Shown here one piece after another: positions 9,357-16,890 of a stretch of DNA of 64,000 bases. The stretch spans positions 1-64,000 of the forward strand of contig NZ_JAAZSQ010000001.1 in NCBI RefSeq assembly GCF_012395835.1. Reading direction: 5' to 3'. Numbering within the stretch: position 1 is the first letter of the stretch; every line of letters begins with the position of its first letter. The translations under genes were made by a program, and so were the position numbers. Source of the stretch: Arthrobacter mobilis. Lineage in GTDB: Bacteria; Actinomycetota; Actinomycetes; Actinomycetales; Micrococcaceae. The notes below the pieces were generated by a model. The model had not been told where the DNA came from and did no database searches. It was given only the letters and a program-made list of their open reading frames with translations.

Positions 9357-9378
9357 GCTCCCTTCCTCCGCACCCGCA

Positions 9379-9421
9379 GGCTGCCCCTCTGGACCTTCCG
9401 GTCCGGCCGGGGCAGCCTTTT
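9379..9421 (+). terminator. Intrinsic terminator after the XRE-cupin gene
   Basis: GGCTGCCCC (9379-9387) pairs with GGGGCAGCC (9409-9417), with an inner GGACC/GGTCC stem between them, and is followed by TTTT. The ureohydrolase operon therefore starts from its own promoter rather than by read-through. Confidence 0.85.
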
Positions 9422-9423
9422 GC

Positions 9424-9483
9424 TTGACTGGTCCTGCGGGCGCAATTAGCCTGTTCAACAACAGTTGATGCATATTAGGCAAC
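9424..9483 (+). promoter_or_regulatory. Promoter and candidate operator of the ureohydrolase operon
   Basis: TTGACT (9424-9429), 17 bases, then TAGCCT (9447-9452) form a plausible promoter. Just downstream of the expected start lies GTTG...CAAC (9464-9483), containing the half-site AGGCAA that also forms the perfect palindrome at 8630-8644. A repressor bound there would block transcription. Confidence 0.45.
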
Positions 9484-9503
9484 TTTTGACAGGGAGACGC
9501 CCC

Positions 9504-10571
9504 ATGGAAGAACTCCGGATCCAGGCCAACGGAAACCTCGGCCCCATCGATTCCTCGCGCGTGCCGCGCTTCGCCGGCGCCGCCACCTTCGCCCGGCTGC
9601 CGCGGCTGGACCAGGTGCAGCACGCGGACGTCGCCGTCGTCGGCGTCCCGTTCGACGCCGGGGTCTCCTACCGTCCGGGCGCGCGGTTCGGTGCCAACCA
9701 TGTCCGCGAGGCCTCGCGGCTGCTGCGCCCCTACAACCCGGCCTGGGATGTCTCCCCGTTCGAGAACATCCAGGTCGCCGACGCCGGGGACATGGCGGTG
9801 AACCCCTTCAACATCAATGAAGCGATCGAGACCGTCCAGCAGAACGCGCTGGACCTGACCGCTTCCGGCACCAAGCTGGTGACCCTGGGCGGGGACCACA
9901 CCATCGCCCTGCCGCTGCTGCGCGCGGCCGCCCAGCGCGCGGGCGAGCCGGTAGCCATGCTGCACTTCGACGCGCACCTGGACACTTGGGACACCTACTT
10001 CGGCGCCGAATACACGCACGGCACCCCGTTCCGCCGCGCCGTCGAGGAAGGCATCCTGGACACCGAGGCGATCTGCCACGTCGGCACCCGCGGCCCGCTG
10101 TACGGGAAGAAGGACCTGGACGACGACCACCGCTTCGGTTTCGGCATCGTCACCAGCGCCGACGTCTACTACCAGGGCGTGGCCGAGACCGTGGCCAGGC
10201 TGCGCGAGCGGATCGGGAACCGGCCGCTGTACGTCTCCATCGACATCGACGTGCTGGACCCGGCCCACGCCCCGGGCACCGGCACCCCCGAGGCCGGCGG
10301 CATCACCAGCCGCGAACTGCTGGAGATCATCCGCGGGCTGCGCGGGATGAACCTGGCCGGTGCCGACGTGGTGGAGGTGGCCCCCGCGTACGACCACGCC
10401 GAGCTGACCGGCGTGGCCGGCAGCCACGCGGCCTTCGAGCTGGTCACCCTGCTGGCCGACAACGCCGCCGGCGGCCAGGCCCGCAACGGCTACGCCCGCC
10501 AGTCACTGGCCCGCGGGCGTGAGGCCGCAGCGGTGTCCGCCGGCCAGGAAGCGCAGGAGAGCTTCGAGTGA
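9504..10571 (+). CDS. Ureohydrolase (agmatinase/guanidinobutyrase family)
   Basis: 355 residues of the arginase/agmatinase fold. All dinuclear manganese ligands are present: His132 (GGDH), Asp156-His158-Asp160 (DAHLD), Asp247 and Asp249 (SIDIDVLDP). The enzyme hydrolyses a guanidino group to amine plus urea. Agmatine and 4-guanidinobutyrate are the usual substrates in this subfamily. The next gene overlaps by four bases and resembles 2-ketoarginine decarboxylase, which favours 4-guanidinobutyrate (inference). ATG at 9504 follows AGGGAGA; the frame upstream runs into the operator. Confidence 0.88.
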   Translation: MEELRIQANGNLGPIDSSRVPRFAGAATFARLPRLDQVQHADVAVVGVPFDAGVSYRPGARFGANHVREASRLLRPYNPAWDVSPFENIQVADAGDMAVNPFNINEAIETVQQNALDLTASGTKLVTLGGDHTIALPLLRAAAQRAGEPVAMLHFDAHLDTWDTYFGAEYTHGTPFRRAVEEGILDTEAICHVGTRGPLYGKKDLDDDHRFGFGIVTSADVYYQGVAETVARLRERIGNRPLYVSIDIDVLDPAHAPGTGTPEAGGITSRELLEIIRGLRGMNLAGADVVEVAPAYDHAELTGVAGSHAAFELVTLLADNAAGGQARNGYARQSLARGREAAAVSAGQEAQESFE

Positions 10572-12247
10572 CCGGGCCCGGGTCCGGCGCGCGGCCGCGG
10601 CGCAACGGCGGCGACCTCGTCGTCGAAACCCTGGCCGCCCTGGGCGCCACCACCGTCTTCGGCATCCCCGGCCAGCACGCGCTGGGGCTGTTCGACGCGC
10701 TGTCGCGTTCGGCACTGCGCTTTGTCTCCTCCCGGGTGGAGAACAACTCCGCCTTCGCCGCGGACGGGTTTTCCCGGGCCACCGGCGAGGTGGGCGTGCT
10801 GTTCCTGTCCACCGGCCCCGGGGCGCTGACCTCGCTGGCCGGGCTGCAGGAGGCCTATGCCACCGGCGTGCCCATGGTGGTGGTGGCCAGCCAGGTCCCG
10901 CTGGAAGGGCTGGGCGCCCGGCGCAAGGGCATGCTGCACCAGCTCGATGACCAGAAGGCCTCGGCCGCGAACGTCACCAAGAGCCAGCGGCTGATCCAGC
11001 ACGCCTCCGGCATCCCCTCGGCCATCCAGGACGCCTGGACCGAGGCCATCTCCTCCCCGGCCGGCCCGGTCTGGATCGAAATTCCGCAGAACGTGCTGCT
11101 GGACCCGGTCATCGTGCCGCCGGTCGAGGATGCGCTCGCCGAGGCCGCCGACAACCCGCCGCGCACCGAACTGGTCAAGGAAGCGGTCAGGTGGCTCACC
11201 GCCGCCGAACGCCCGGCGATCATCGCCGGCGGCGGTACCCGGCGGGGCAGGGCCGAGCCGTGGCTGCTGTCGCTGGCCGAGAAGCTGCGGGCCCCGGTGG
11301 TCTGCACCCCCGGCGGCAAGGGCGCCTTCCCCTGGAACCACGAGCTGTCGCTGCAGTCCTGGATCGAGGACCGGTACACCACCGAGGTCCTGGAAGACGC
11401 CGACGTGCTGCTGGTGGTCGGCTCCTCGCTGGGCGAGGTCACCAGCAACTACTTCACCATGGAGCCGCGCGGGCGGATCATCCAGATCGACGCCGAGCCG
11501 CGGGTGCTGGAGTCCAACCGGCCGGCGCTGGGCATCCGGGCCGACGCCGGCCAGGCGCTGCAGGCGCTGGACGCAGCGCTTCCGGCGGCGCCTGACGGCG
11601 CCGTGCCGGACTGGCACGGCGTCCCTCCGGAGGCGCTGGTCAAGCAAACCCTGGCCAGGATCCAGGCCCGCCTCGACGCCCAGGACCTGGCCCTCGAACG
11701 GAAGTTCATGGCCGACGTCCGCGAGGCCGTGCCCGACGACATGCAGACCTTCTGGGACATGACCATCTCCGCCTACTGGGCCTGGAGCTGCTGGGACGCG
11801 CGCAGCGGCCAGTTCCACTCCGCCCAGGGTGCCGGCGGACTGGGCTTCGGCTTCCCCGGGGCTATCGGCGGCGCGGTCGGACTGGCCACCCAAGGCCTGC
11901 CGGCCCGAGTGCTGGCGGTTTCCGGCGACGGGTCGGCCATGTACTCGATCAGCGAGCTGGCTACCGTCCGCCAGCACAACCTGCCTGTCACCTGGCTGAT
12001 TGTTGACGACGGCGGCTATGGCATCCTGCGCGAATACATGGAGCACGCCTTCGGCAAGGCCACCGCCACCGAGCTGGCGCGGCCGGACTTTGTCCGGCTC
12101 GCCGAGTCCTTTGGCGTCCCAGCCCGGCGGGTGAAGCCGGAGGATGTCGGGGAGGCGCTGCGCGAAGCGCTCGCCGCGGAGGGACCGAACGTCGTCGTGG
12201 TCAACACGCTGCTGAAAATGTTTGCTCCCACGCATATTCAGCCGTAA
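10568..12247 (+). CDS. Thiamine-diphosphate-dependent decarboxylase-type enzyme (AruI-like)
   Basis: 559 residues with the three-domain acetolactate synthase/benzoylformate decarboxylase fold. The catalytic cofactor-activating glutamate is Glu58 ([12 protein letters not shown]). The C-terminal ThDP/Mg site starts GDGSAMYS and is completed by DDGGYG about 27 residues later. It begins within the stop of the ureohydrolase gene (ATGA overlap). The length equals, as I recall it, that of Pseudomonas AruI, which converts 2-ketoarginine to 4-guanidinobutyraldehyde upstream of guanidinobutyrase. That pathway role is inference from length, fold and neighbour; other 2-keto acids are possible. Confidence 0.75.
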   Translation: MTGPGSGARPRRNGGDLVVETLAALGATTVFGIPGQHALGLFDALSRSALRFVSSRVENNSAFAADGFSRATGEVGVLFLSTGPGALTSLAGLQEAYATGVPMVVVASQVPLEGLGARRKGMLHQLDDQKASAANVTKSQRLIQHASGIPSAIQDAWTEAISSPAGPVWIEIPQNVLLDPVIVPPVEDALAEAADNPPRTELVKEAVRWLTAAERPAIIAGGGTRRGRAEPWLLSLAEKLRAPVVCTPGGKGAFPWNHELSLQSWIEDRYTTEVLEDADVLLVVGSSLGEVTSNYFTMEPRGRIIQIDAEPRVLESNRPALGIRADAGQALQALDAALPAAPDGAVPDWHGVPPEALVKQTLARIQARLDAQDLALERKFMADVREAVPDDMQTFWDMTISAYWAWSCWDARSGQFHSAQGAGGLGFGFPGAIGGAVGLATQGLPARVLAVSGDGSAMYSISELATVRQHNLPVTWLIVDDGGYGILREYMEHAFGKATATELARPDFVRLAESFGVPARRVKPEDVGEALREALAAEGPNVVVVNTLLKMFAPTHIQP

Positions 12248-12317
12248 GATCCGCCGCTACACTCCAAGGAAGCCGGCGGCACACGTTCCGTCTCCTTCAC
12301 GAGCAGCGGGGGGAATC

Positions 12318-12977
12318 ATGCCTGACCAGATGCCTCGTTCGCAGGACCCGTCGACGCAGGATGGATCCGGTCATCCTGGGCCGCAGCCTCCCGTCCAGGA
12401 CCGCCCTGCCCGGGATGCCGGGCAGGGCGGCAACCGGGCAGACCCGCCAACCGGCCTGGCCATTACCGCCCTGGTACTGGGCATCGTGGCCTTCTTCGTG
12501 GCGGAGATTCCCGTCATCGGTATCGTCAGTTTCCTGCTCGGTCCGGCCGCCATCGTTTTCGGCATCATCGCCCTGCGGAGGAAGCAGAGGAAGGCGCTGG
12601 CCGTGACCGGCCTGGTGCTTGGGGCGGTGGCAGTGGTCGTCGCTGCCGTCGTCACCGCCATTGTGGCCTTCCTTTGGGCCCAGGCTACCGGCGAGCATAC
12701 CGTGCGGTATGTGGTGGCCTCGGACGGGCCCGTCTCCGTCAGCTACTTCAATGGCGGCGACTCGGTACAGGAACGGGTCGACGGCACGTGGGAGAAGGAA
12801 ATCACTTACAGCGGCCTGCCGATCGCCGGCCTGACCGTCGAAGCGGGGGATGCAGGGACCGTAAGCTGCGAGATCTTCATGGATGGCTCGTCCGTCTCGA
12901 AGAACTCCGGAGTCGGGCGGGCCGACTGCGCGTCCGGAAACATGGAGTACTGGCAGCGCCGGTTCCTGCAGCTGTAG
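12318..12977 (+). CDS. DUF4190-type membrane protein with MmpS-like C-terminus
   Basis: 219 residues. A Pro/Gln/Asp-rich cytoplasmic N-terminus (~1-50) is followed by two hydrophobic helices with the DUF4190 pattern ALVLGIVAFF...GPAAIVFGIIALRR...AVTGLVLGAVAVV. After the second helix pair comes a ~100-residue extracytoplasmic beta-rich domain (HTVRYVVASDGPVSVSYFN) that resembles MmpS/transport accessory domains. ATG at 12318 has GGGGGA upstream. It is transcribed in the same direction as the ThDP gene but is probably independent. Function unknown. Confidence 0.7.
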   Translation: MPDQMPRSQDPSTQDGSGHPGPQPPVQDRPARDAGQGGNRADPPTGLAITALVLGIVAFFVAEIPVIGIVSFLLGPAAIVFGIIALRRKQRKALAVTGLVLGAVAVVVAAVVTAIVAFLWAQATGEHTVRYVVASDGPVSVSYFNGGDSVQERVDGTWEKEITYSGLPIAGLTVEAGDAGTVSCEIFMDGSSVSKNSGVGRADCASGNMEYWQRRFLQL

Positions 12978-12983
12978 CCCGGC

Positions 12984-13676
12984 TCAGGTGCGGCGGGTGA
13001 GCCGGCCGAGCCTGCTGGAGTCGAAGGCGTCCAGCAGCGCCTTGGGTCCGGCATAGATTTCGACGGCGCCGGCTTCCCGCAGCTCGGCCTCGCTGGTGCC
13101 GCCGCAGGTCAGGGCGATGGTCGGCATCTGCAGCGCGGCGGCGGCCTGGATATCCCAGACGGTGTCGCCGACGAAGACAGTGTCCGCGGCCTGCAGGCCT
13201 CCCGACTTGAGGGCGGCCTCCAGGATGTCCGGAGCGGGTTTGCTCCGCTTGGCATCGGAGGAACTGGTCGCCGCCTCCAGCCAACTGTCGGCATCGATTA
13301 CCTGGCGCAGCACCTGCAGTTCTTCCTCCCTGGCCGAGGTCGCCAGGACCGCGCCGAGCCCGGTTTCGGCGCAGCGCCGGACCAGCTCGCGCGCACCGTC
13401 GAACCGGCGCAGGGACGGCCAGAAGGTGGAAAAGACGGCCGCATGGGTCTCTTCCAGCAGCTGGTCCTGCTCCGCAGGGCGCTGATCTCCCAGCAGGTGG
13501 GCGATCAGCCGCCGGCCGCCCATGCCCACGGCGCGGTGGATCGAGGCCATGGGAACGTCGTGGCCGCGCCGCCGGAAGGCCTGCCACCAGGCCAGCGTGT
13601 GCAGGTAGTTCGAATCCACCAGCGTTCCGTCGACGTCGAAGAGCACTCCGTACCTGCGGTTGTCCAGCTGTGCCAT
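12984..13676 (-). CDS. HAD-superfamily hydrolase (phosphoglycolate phosphatase-like)
   Basis: 230 residues. HAD motif I is FDVDGTLVDSN with the nucleophile Asp14 and acid/base Asp16. Motif II/III follow (LATSAREEE, KRSKPAPD), and motif IV is FVGDTVWDIQAA. The helical cap between motifs I and II marks subclass I. Such enzymes dephosphorylate small phosphate esters; the substrate is not predictable. An AAGGA lies upstream of the ATG. It is followed by the DUF4190 gene on the opposite strand. Confidence 0.85.
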   Translation of the reverse strand: MAQLDNRRYGVLFDVDGTLVDSNYLHTLAWWQAFRRRGHDVPMASIHRAVGMGGRRLIAHLLGDQRPAEQDQLLEETHAAVFSTFWPSLRRFDGARELVRRCAETGLGAVLATSAREEELQVLRQVIDADSWLEAATSSSDAKRSKPAPDILEAALKSGGLQAADTVFVGDTVWDIQAAAALQMPTIALTCGGTSEAELREAGAVEIYAGPKALLDAFDSSRLGRLTRRT

Positions 13677-13709
13677 CCGTGCATCCTTCCCTGCGGCTGT
13701 CCTGCGGAA

Positions 13710-14177
13710 CTACTGGGCGTCCTGCGCGCCGTCATCCGGATCCTGCGGCCCGTCAAGGAACGCAACGAGCCGGTCCTGCAGCGCGGCCAGGCCGGAGGCT
13801 TTCTTCAGTTCGCATTCCCACACGGTCAGCACCTCCCAGCCCGCCTGCTGCAAGGCTGCAGCGGCGGCGGCATCGCGTTCGACGGTCCGGGCCCGCTTGG
13901 CCTCCCAGAACTCGACGTTGGAGCTGGGGCCGTGCCGGCCCACCTTGCAGTGGTGCGAGTGCCAGAAACAGCCGTTGACGAAGATGACCTTGCGGCGGCT
14001 GGCGAAAACCAGATCGGGTTTGCCCGGCAGCTGGCCTCCGGCGGCCCTGCCGTGCAGGCGGTAGCGGAAGCCCCGGGCATGCAGCAGCCGGCGCACCATT
14101 AGTTCCGGCTTCGTGTCCTTGCCGCGAATCCGGGACATATTCGCGCTGCGCTGCTCCCGCGTGAACACATCGGCCAT
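13710..14177 (-). CDS. vsr: Very short patch repair endonuclease (Vsr)
   Basis: 155 residues with the Vsr signature: SRIRGKDTKPELMVRRLLHA at 15-34, catalytic Asp55 in GKPDLVF, then KVIFVNGCFWHSHHCKVG with zinc/metal ligands Cys70, His73, His75/76 and Cys77. Vsr nicks 5' to the T of T:G mismatches produced by deamination of 5-methylcytosine. No cytosine-C5 methyltransferase is encoded in the window, so its partner must lie elsewhere or be absent. TACGCT six bases before the ATG suggests a leaderless transcript. Confidence 0.93.
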   Translation of the reverse strand: MADVFTREQRSANMSRIRGKDTKPELMVRRLLHARGFRYRLHGRAAGGQLPGKPDLVFASRRKVIFVNGCFWHSHHCKVGRHGPSSNVEFWEAKRARTVERDAAAAAALQQAGWEVLTVWECELKKASGLAALQDRLVAFLDGPQDPDDGAQDAQ

Positions 14178-14275
14178 GTTCCCAGCGTAGCGGCAGGGGC
14201 CCCGCCCGAGCTCGCGAGGGCGAGGGTGCCGCGGAGCGGTAGCGTCCGCTGCCTGCCCCGCATGCTAGGTGCCGG

Positions 14276-15055
14276 CTACAGCCAGCCCTTCGGGTCGACT
14301 GCCTTGCCCTTGACCATCACTTCGAAATGCAGGTGGCAGCCGGTGGAGTTGCCGGTGGTGCCCAGGCCGGCGATCTTCTGGCCCGCCGAGACCTGCTGCC
14401 CCTGCCGGACACTGATGGTCTGCAGGTGGTTGTAGGTGGTCTTCACGCCGTTGCCGTGGTCCACCACGATGCGGTTGCCGTAGCCGTAGGGGGTGGAAGA
14501 GGCCTCCGTGACCTTTCCGGGCCTGGCTGCCCTGACCGGCGTGCCGCAGGGGTGGGCGAAGTCCAGGCCGTTGTGGAATTCACCGGCTGCGCCGGTCACC
14601 GGATTCACCCGGTAGCCGAATCCCGAACTGGTTTTCATGTTCTTCACCGGCGCCGCCAGCCGGGCCCCGGCCGCAGAAGTTTTTTTGGCCGCGGCAGCCT
14701 TCTTGGCGGCAGGGGCGGCCTGGCTGGTGACCGTGGAGCGCTTAAACATCAGCTTTTCGCCGGTGGGGACCCCGACGTCCACCGGGGTGGTGACGGCGGC
14801 GCGGTCCGCCGCGGCGGGCAGGGCTTGGTTCTGCGCTGTTGCGGCCGGCAGGGCAGCCGCGGCCACCATGCTGGCCGCGGCGGCAGCCAGCCCGGCGACC
14901 CGGCCCAGCCGGGTCAGCGGGGAAGCCTGACCGGCGGCACGGCGGCGGCCGAGGGACGGCAGCCCGTCCTGCTTGGCGGACTGGGCCGGCAGCAGCAGGG
15001 ATGAAGGACGGCCTTCGGCGCGGCGGCGCCCGCGCCCGGATGAAGCTGTGTTCAA
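14276..15055 (-). CDS. Secreted M23-family (LytM) peptidoglycan endopeptidase
   Basis: 259 residues. A basic N-terminus and a hydrophobic segment near 50-70 form a signal peptide or anchor; an Ala/Lys-rich linker leads to the M23 domain. Zinc ligands are His161 and Asp165 (HNGLDFAHPC) and His243 in CHLHFEV near the C-terminus. It should cut peptide cross-links in cell-wall peptidoglycan. I place the start at TTG 15055, preceded by GAGAGGAAA, because the two upstream in-frame ATGs lie inside a c-di-AMP riboswitch whose 3' end overlaps that ribosome site. Expression is therefore probably controlled by c-di-AMP, as for actinobacterial cell-wall hydrolases. Confidence 0.85.
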   Translation of the reverse strand: MNTASSGRGRRRAEGRPSSLLLPAQSAKQDGLPSLGRRRAAGQASPLTRLGRVAGLAAAAASMVAAAALPAATAQNQALPAAADRAAVTTPVDVGVPTGEKLMFKRSTVTSQAAPAAKKAAAAKKTSAAGARLAAPVKNMKTSSGFGYRVNPVTGAAGEFHNGLDFAHPCGTPVRAARPGKVTEASSTPYGYGNRIVVDHGNGVKTTYNHLQTISVRQGQQVSAGQKIAGLGTTGNSTGCHLHFEVMVKGKAVDPKGWL

Positions 15056-15062
15056 GGGATTT

Positions 15063-15213
15063 TCCTCTCTGGACGCCTGCGAAGTTAGCTGTCGGATTCG
15101 AGAGAGAGTCGTCTCGGCCATGGTCAGCTGGCGGCGAGCATGCCGCATCCGGACTGACGGGCTTCACCCCAAGGCGCCGAGGGCGCCGGCGGTGGTTCCT
15201 CCACCCCTGTCTG
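15063..15213 (-). promoter_or_regulatory. c-di-AMP (ydaO/yuaA) riboswitch
   Basis: Read on the minus strand, the 5' half has ACAGGGGTGGAGGAACCACC and then TTGGGGTGAAGCCCG. The 3' half has the highly conserved GACAGCTAACTTCGCAGGCG followed by AGAGAGGA. These match the invariant blocks of the ydaO motif, which in Actinobacteria precedes resuscitation-promoting-factor and M23/NlpC cell-wall hydrolase genes. It ends eight bases before the TTG start of the M23 gene. No ykkC- or ydaO-like element was seen elsewhere. Confidence 0.85.
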
Positions 15214-15370
15214 GTATGTCTGTTGGACTGGCGCGCTGACAGGGTTCGGCGGGCGGGCCAGGCTGCTACTCTTTACAGAGTCTCAGCGCAAGCAAATCTA
15301 CCGAAACGACACGAATCGTTACAAATTTGGAATGCGTGTTTTTCGTCACACCCGCCGGGAAAGGGGGCTG

Positions 15371-15967
15371 TTACTCCCGCAGCCAGGCCGGAGTCCGGCC
15401 CGAAACCGGATTGCGTTCGCCGGCCAGCACCGCTGTTCCCGGCGGGAAATACTTCCGGCGCCGCTCCTCAAGCCGGCGTTGGGCCCGGGGGGAGGGGAAG
15501 CGCGGTTTCCGGAACCGTGTGCAGCGTGCGCAGACGGCCACGAAGTTCTGCATCGTGGTGGATCCGCCGCCGGACCACGGATAGAAGTGGAGGCCGTGGG
15601 TGGCGGCCCGGGTGCAGCGGCGGCCACGCGCTGTTTCCAGTTCGCAGATGCCGCCGGCCCGGTCCAGCCCTTCGCGGCACTGCTCCGGGCTGAACTGCCG
15701 CCGCGGGTCCCTGCGCAGCCGGTCCCGCGAGCGTTGCTTCACGGCTGCGATGCCGAGTCCGGCCAGCATCAGGGCCGGTGCCGCCATCCCGGCTGCCAGT
15801 GCGGCGGGTTCACTCGCGATCTGGGTGCCGGAACTGCCGGCCAGGACTGCGCCGAGCCGGCCTTGGGCCAGTTCGGCCAGCATGGCGGAGGCCAGCCAGA
15901 CCAGTGCCAGGACCGCCGTCCAGCGGCAGGCCAGCCGCCACCAGTAGATCCGTCCAAGTTCGCCCAT
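15371..15967 (-). CDS. Membrane-anchored HNH-type endonuclease-like protein
   Basis: 198 residues from ATG 15967. Two hydrophobic segments lie at about 12-32 and 50-70, then a basic linker, then an HNH-like domain: CRE...GGICE, HGLHFYPWSGGGSTTMQNFV, CARCTRF. The His, Asn and paired Cys spacing resemble the beta-beta-alpha-metal fold, although the first Cys pair is unusual. The C-terminus is strongly basic. Membrane-tethered HNH proteins occur in Actinobacteria without assigned function; DNA processing at the membrane is possible. No restriction or phage genes adjoin it. Confidence 0.6.
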   Translation of the reverse strand: MGELGRIYWWRLACRWTAVLALVWLASAMLAELAQGRLGAVLAGSSGTQIASEPAALAAGMAAPALMLAGLGIAAVKQRSRDRLRRDPRRQFSPEQCREGLDRAGGICELETARGRRCTRAATHGLHFYPWSGGGSTTMQNFVAVCARCTRFRKPRFPSPRAQRRLEERRRKYFPPGTAVLAGERNPVSGRTPAWLRE

Positions 15968-16182
15968 GGTTCCCCCCAGTTCCACCTGCTGTTCTGGCAC
16001 CGCCGGCTGCTGCGGATTCTCCGGATGGGCCGGCGGGCTCCCCGACAGGACCCACGCTAGACCGGGGCGTGCAGCCGTGACTAGGGAGCGGGGAGGGGTG
16101 TGGATAACCTCTGCTCCGGTACCGCGCGCCATCGGTGCCGGGGACCCGGAATAATCCCCGGGCAGGGGCGGTTTCCGATATA

Positions 16183-16196
16183 TATGCATATGCATA
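16183..16196. promoter_or_regulatory. AT-rich palindrome upstream of FMN reductase
   Basis: TATGCATATGCATA is a perfect 14-bp palindrome in a locally AT-rich stretch 41 bases before the FMN reductase start. It could be an operator or part of the promoter. There is no adjacent regulator gene to assign it to. Confidence 0.35.
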
Positions 16197-16236
16197 CGCT
16201 GCATTGACCGGAAACTGACTGTGGAGAGGTTGCTGA

Positions 16237-16857
16237 ATGTCCGAGCATACGATCGTTGTCTTGTCCGCGGGGCTGGGCGTGCCGTCGTCGAGCCGGCTGC
16301 TGGCCGACCAGCTGGCCAGGTCCGCTGCCGCCGGGTTCCAGACGGCAGGGATTCCCGTGCAGCTGAAGACCTTTGAGCTGCGCGAGTATGCGGTGGACAT
16401 CGCCAACAATATGGTTGCCGGCTACGCCGCGCCGCGGCTGCAGGAGATGATCGACACCGTGGCCGCCGCCGACGCACTGATCGCGGTCACCCCGGTCTTC
16501 AGCGCCTCCTACAGCGGGCTGTTCAAGTCCTTCTTCGATGTGATCGACAAGGATGCCCTGGCGGGCAAGCCGGTGCTGCTCGGGGCCACCGGCGGATCGG
16601 CCCGGCACTCGCTGGCACTGGAGTTCGCGATCAGGCCGCTGTTCAGCTACCTGCGGGCGCGCACCGTGCCCACATCGGTCTTCGCGGCCCCGGAGGACTG
16701 GGGTGCCGGCGACGGCGGCACCAACCTGGTCCGGCGCTCGGACCGTGCCGCTGCCGAACTGGTGGCCTTGGCCGGGCAGGTCCCGGACGCCGGGCAGGGG
16801 CGCGGAGGCATCGAATCCCTGAGCTTTGAGGAGATCCTGGCCCGGGTCGGACATTAA
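16237..16857 (+). CDS. NAD(P)H-dependent FMN reductase (CE1759-type)
   Basis: 206 residues with a flavodoxin-like fold: the FMN phosphate loop is LSAGLGVPSSSRLLADQLA at 9-27 and the isoalloxazine loop VTPVFSASYSGLFKSFFD near 88-105, both typical of the NADPH-dependent FMN reductase family, CE1759 branch. Such enzymes supply reduced flavin to monooxygenases or act as quinone/azo reductases. A GGAGAGG ribosome site precedes the ATG. It is convergent with the TM0106 nuclease gene and stands alone, without an adjacent monooxygenase. Confidence 0.82.
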   Translation: MSEHTIVVLSAGLGVPSSSRLLADQLARSAAAGFQTAGIPVQLKTFELREYAVDIANNMVAGYAAPRLQEMIDTVAAADALIAVTPVFSASYSGLFKSFFDVIDKDALAGKPVLLGATGGSARHSLALEFAIRPLFSYLRARTVPTSVFAAPEDWGAGDGGTNLVRRSDRAAAELVALAGQVPDAGQGRGGIESLSFEEILARVGH

Positions 16858-16890
16858 TTCCGGTACACCGGGGCGCAGACCCCGCGGAGC

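Noticed and set aside
6987-10427. Open minus-strand frame of 1,146 codons
   Set aside because: It runs antisense to, or out of frame with, the symporter, ureohydrolase and other genes that have recognisable motifs. Long open antisense frames are expected at 70% G+C.
15056-15148. ATG starts at 15121 and 15148 for the M23 gene
   Set aside because: Both lie within the conserved ydaO riboswitch; the TTG at 15055 has the only ribosome site.
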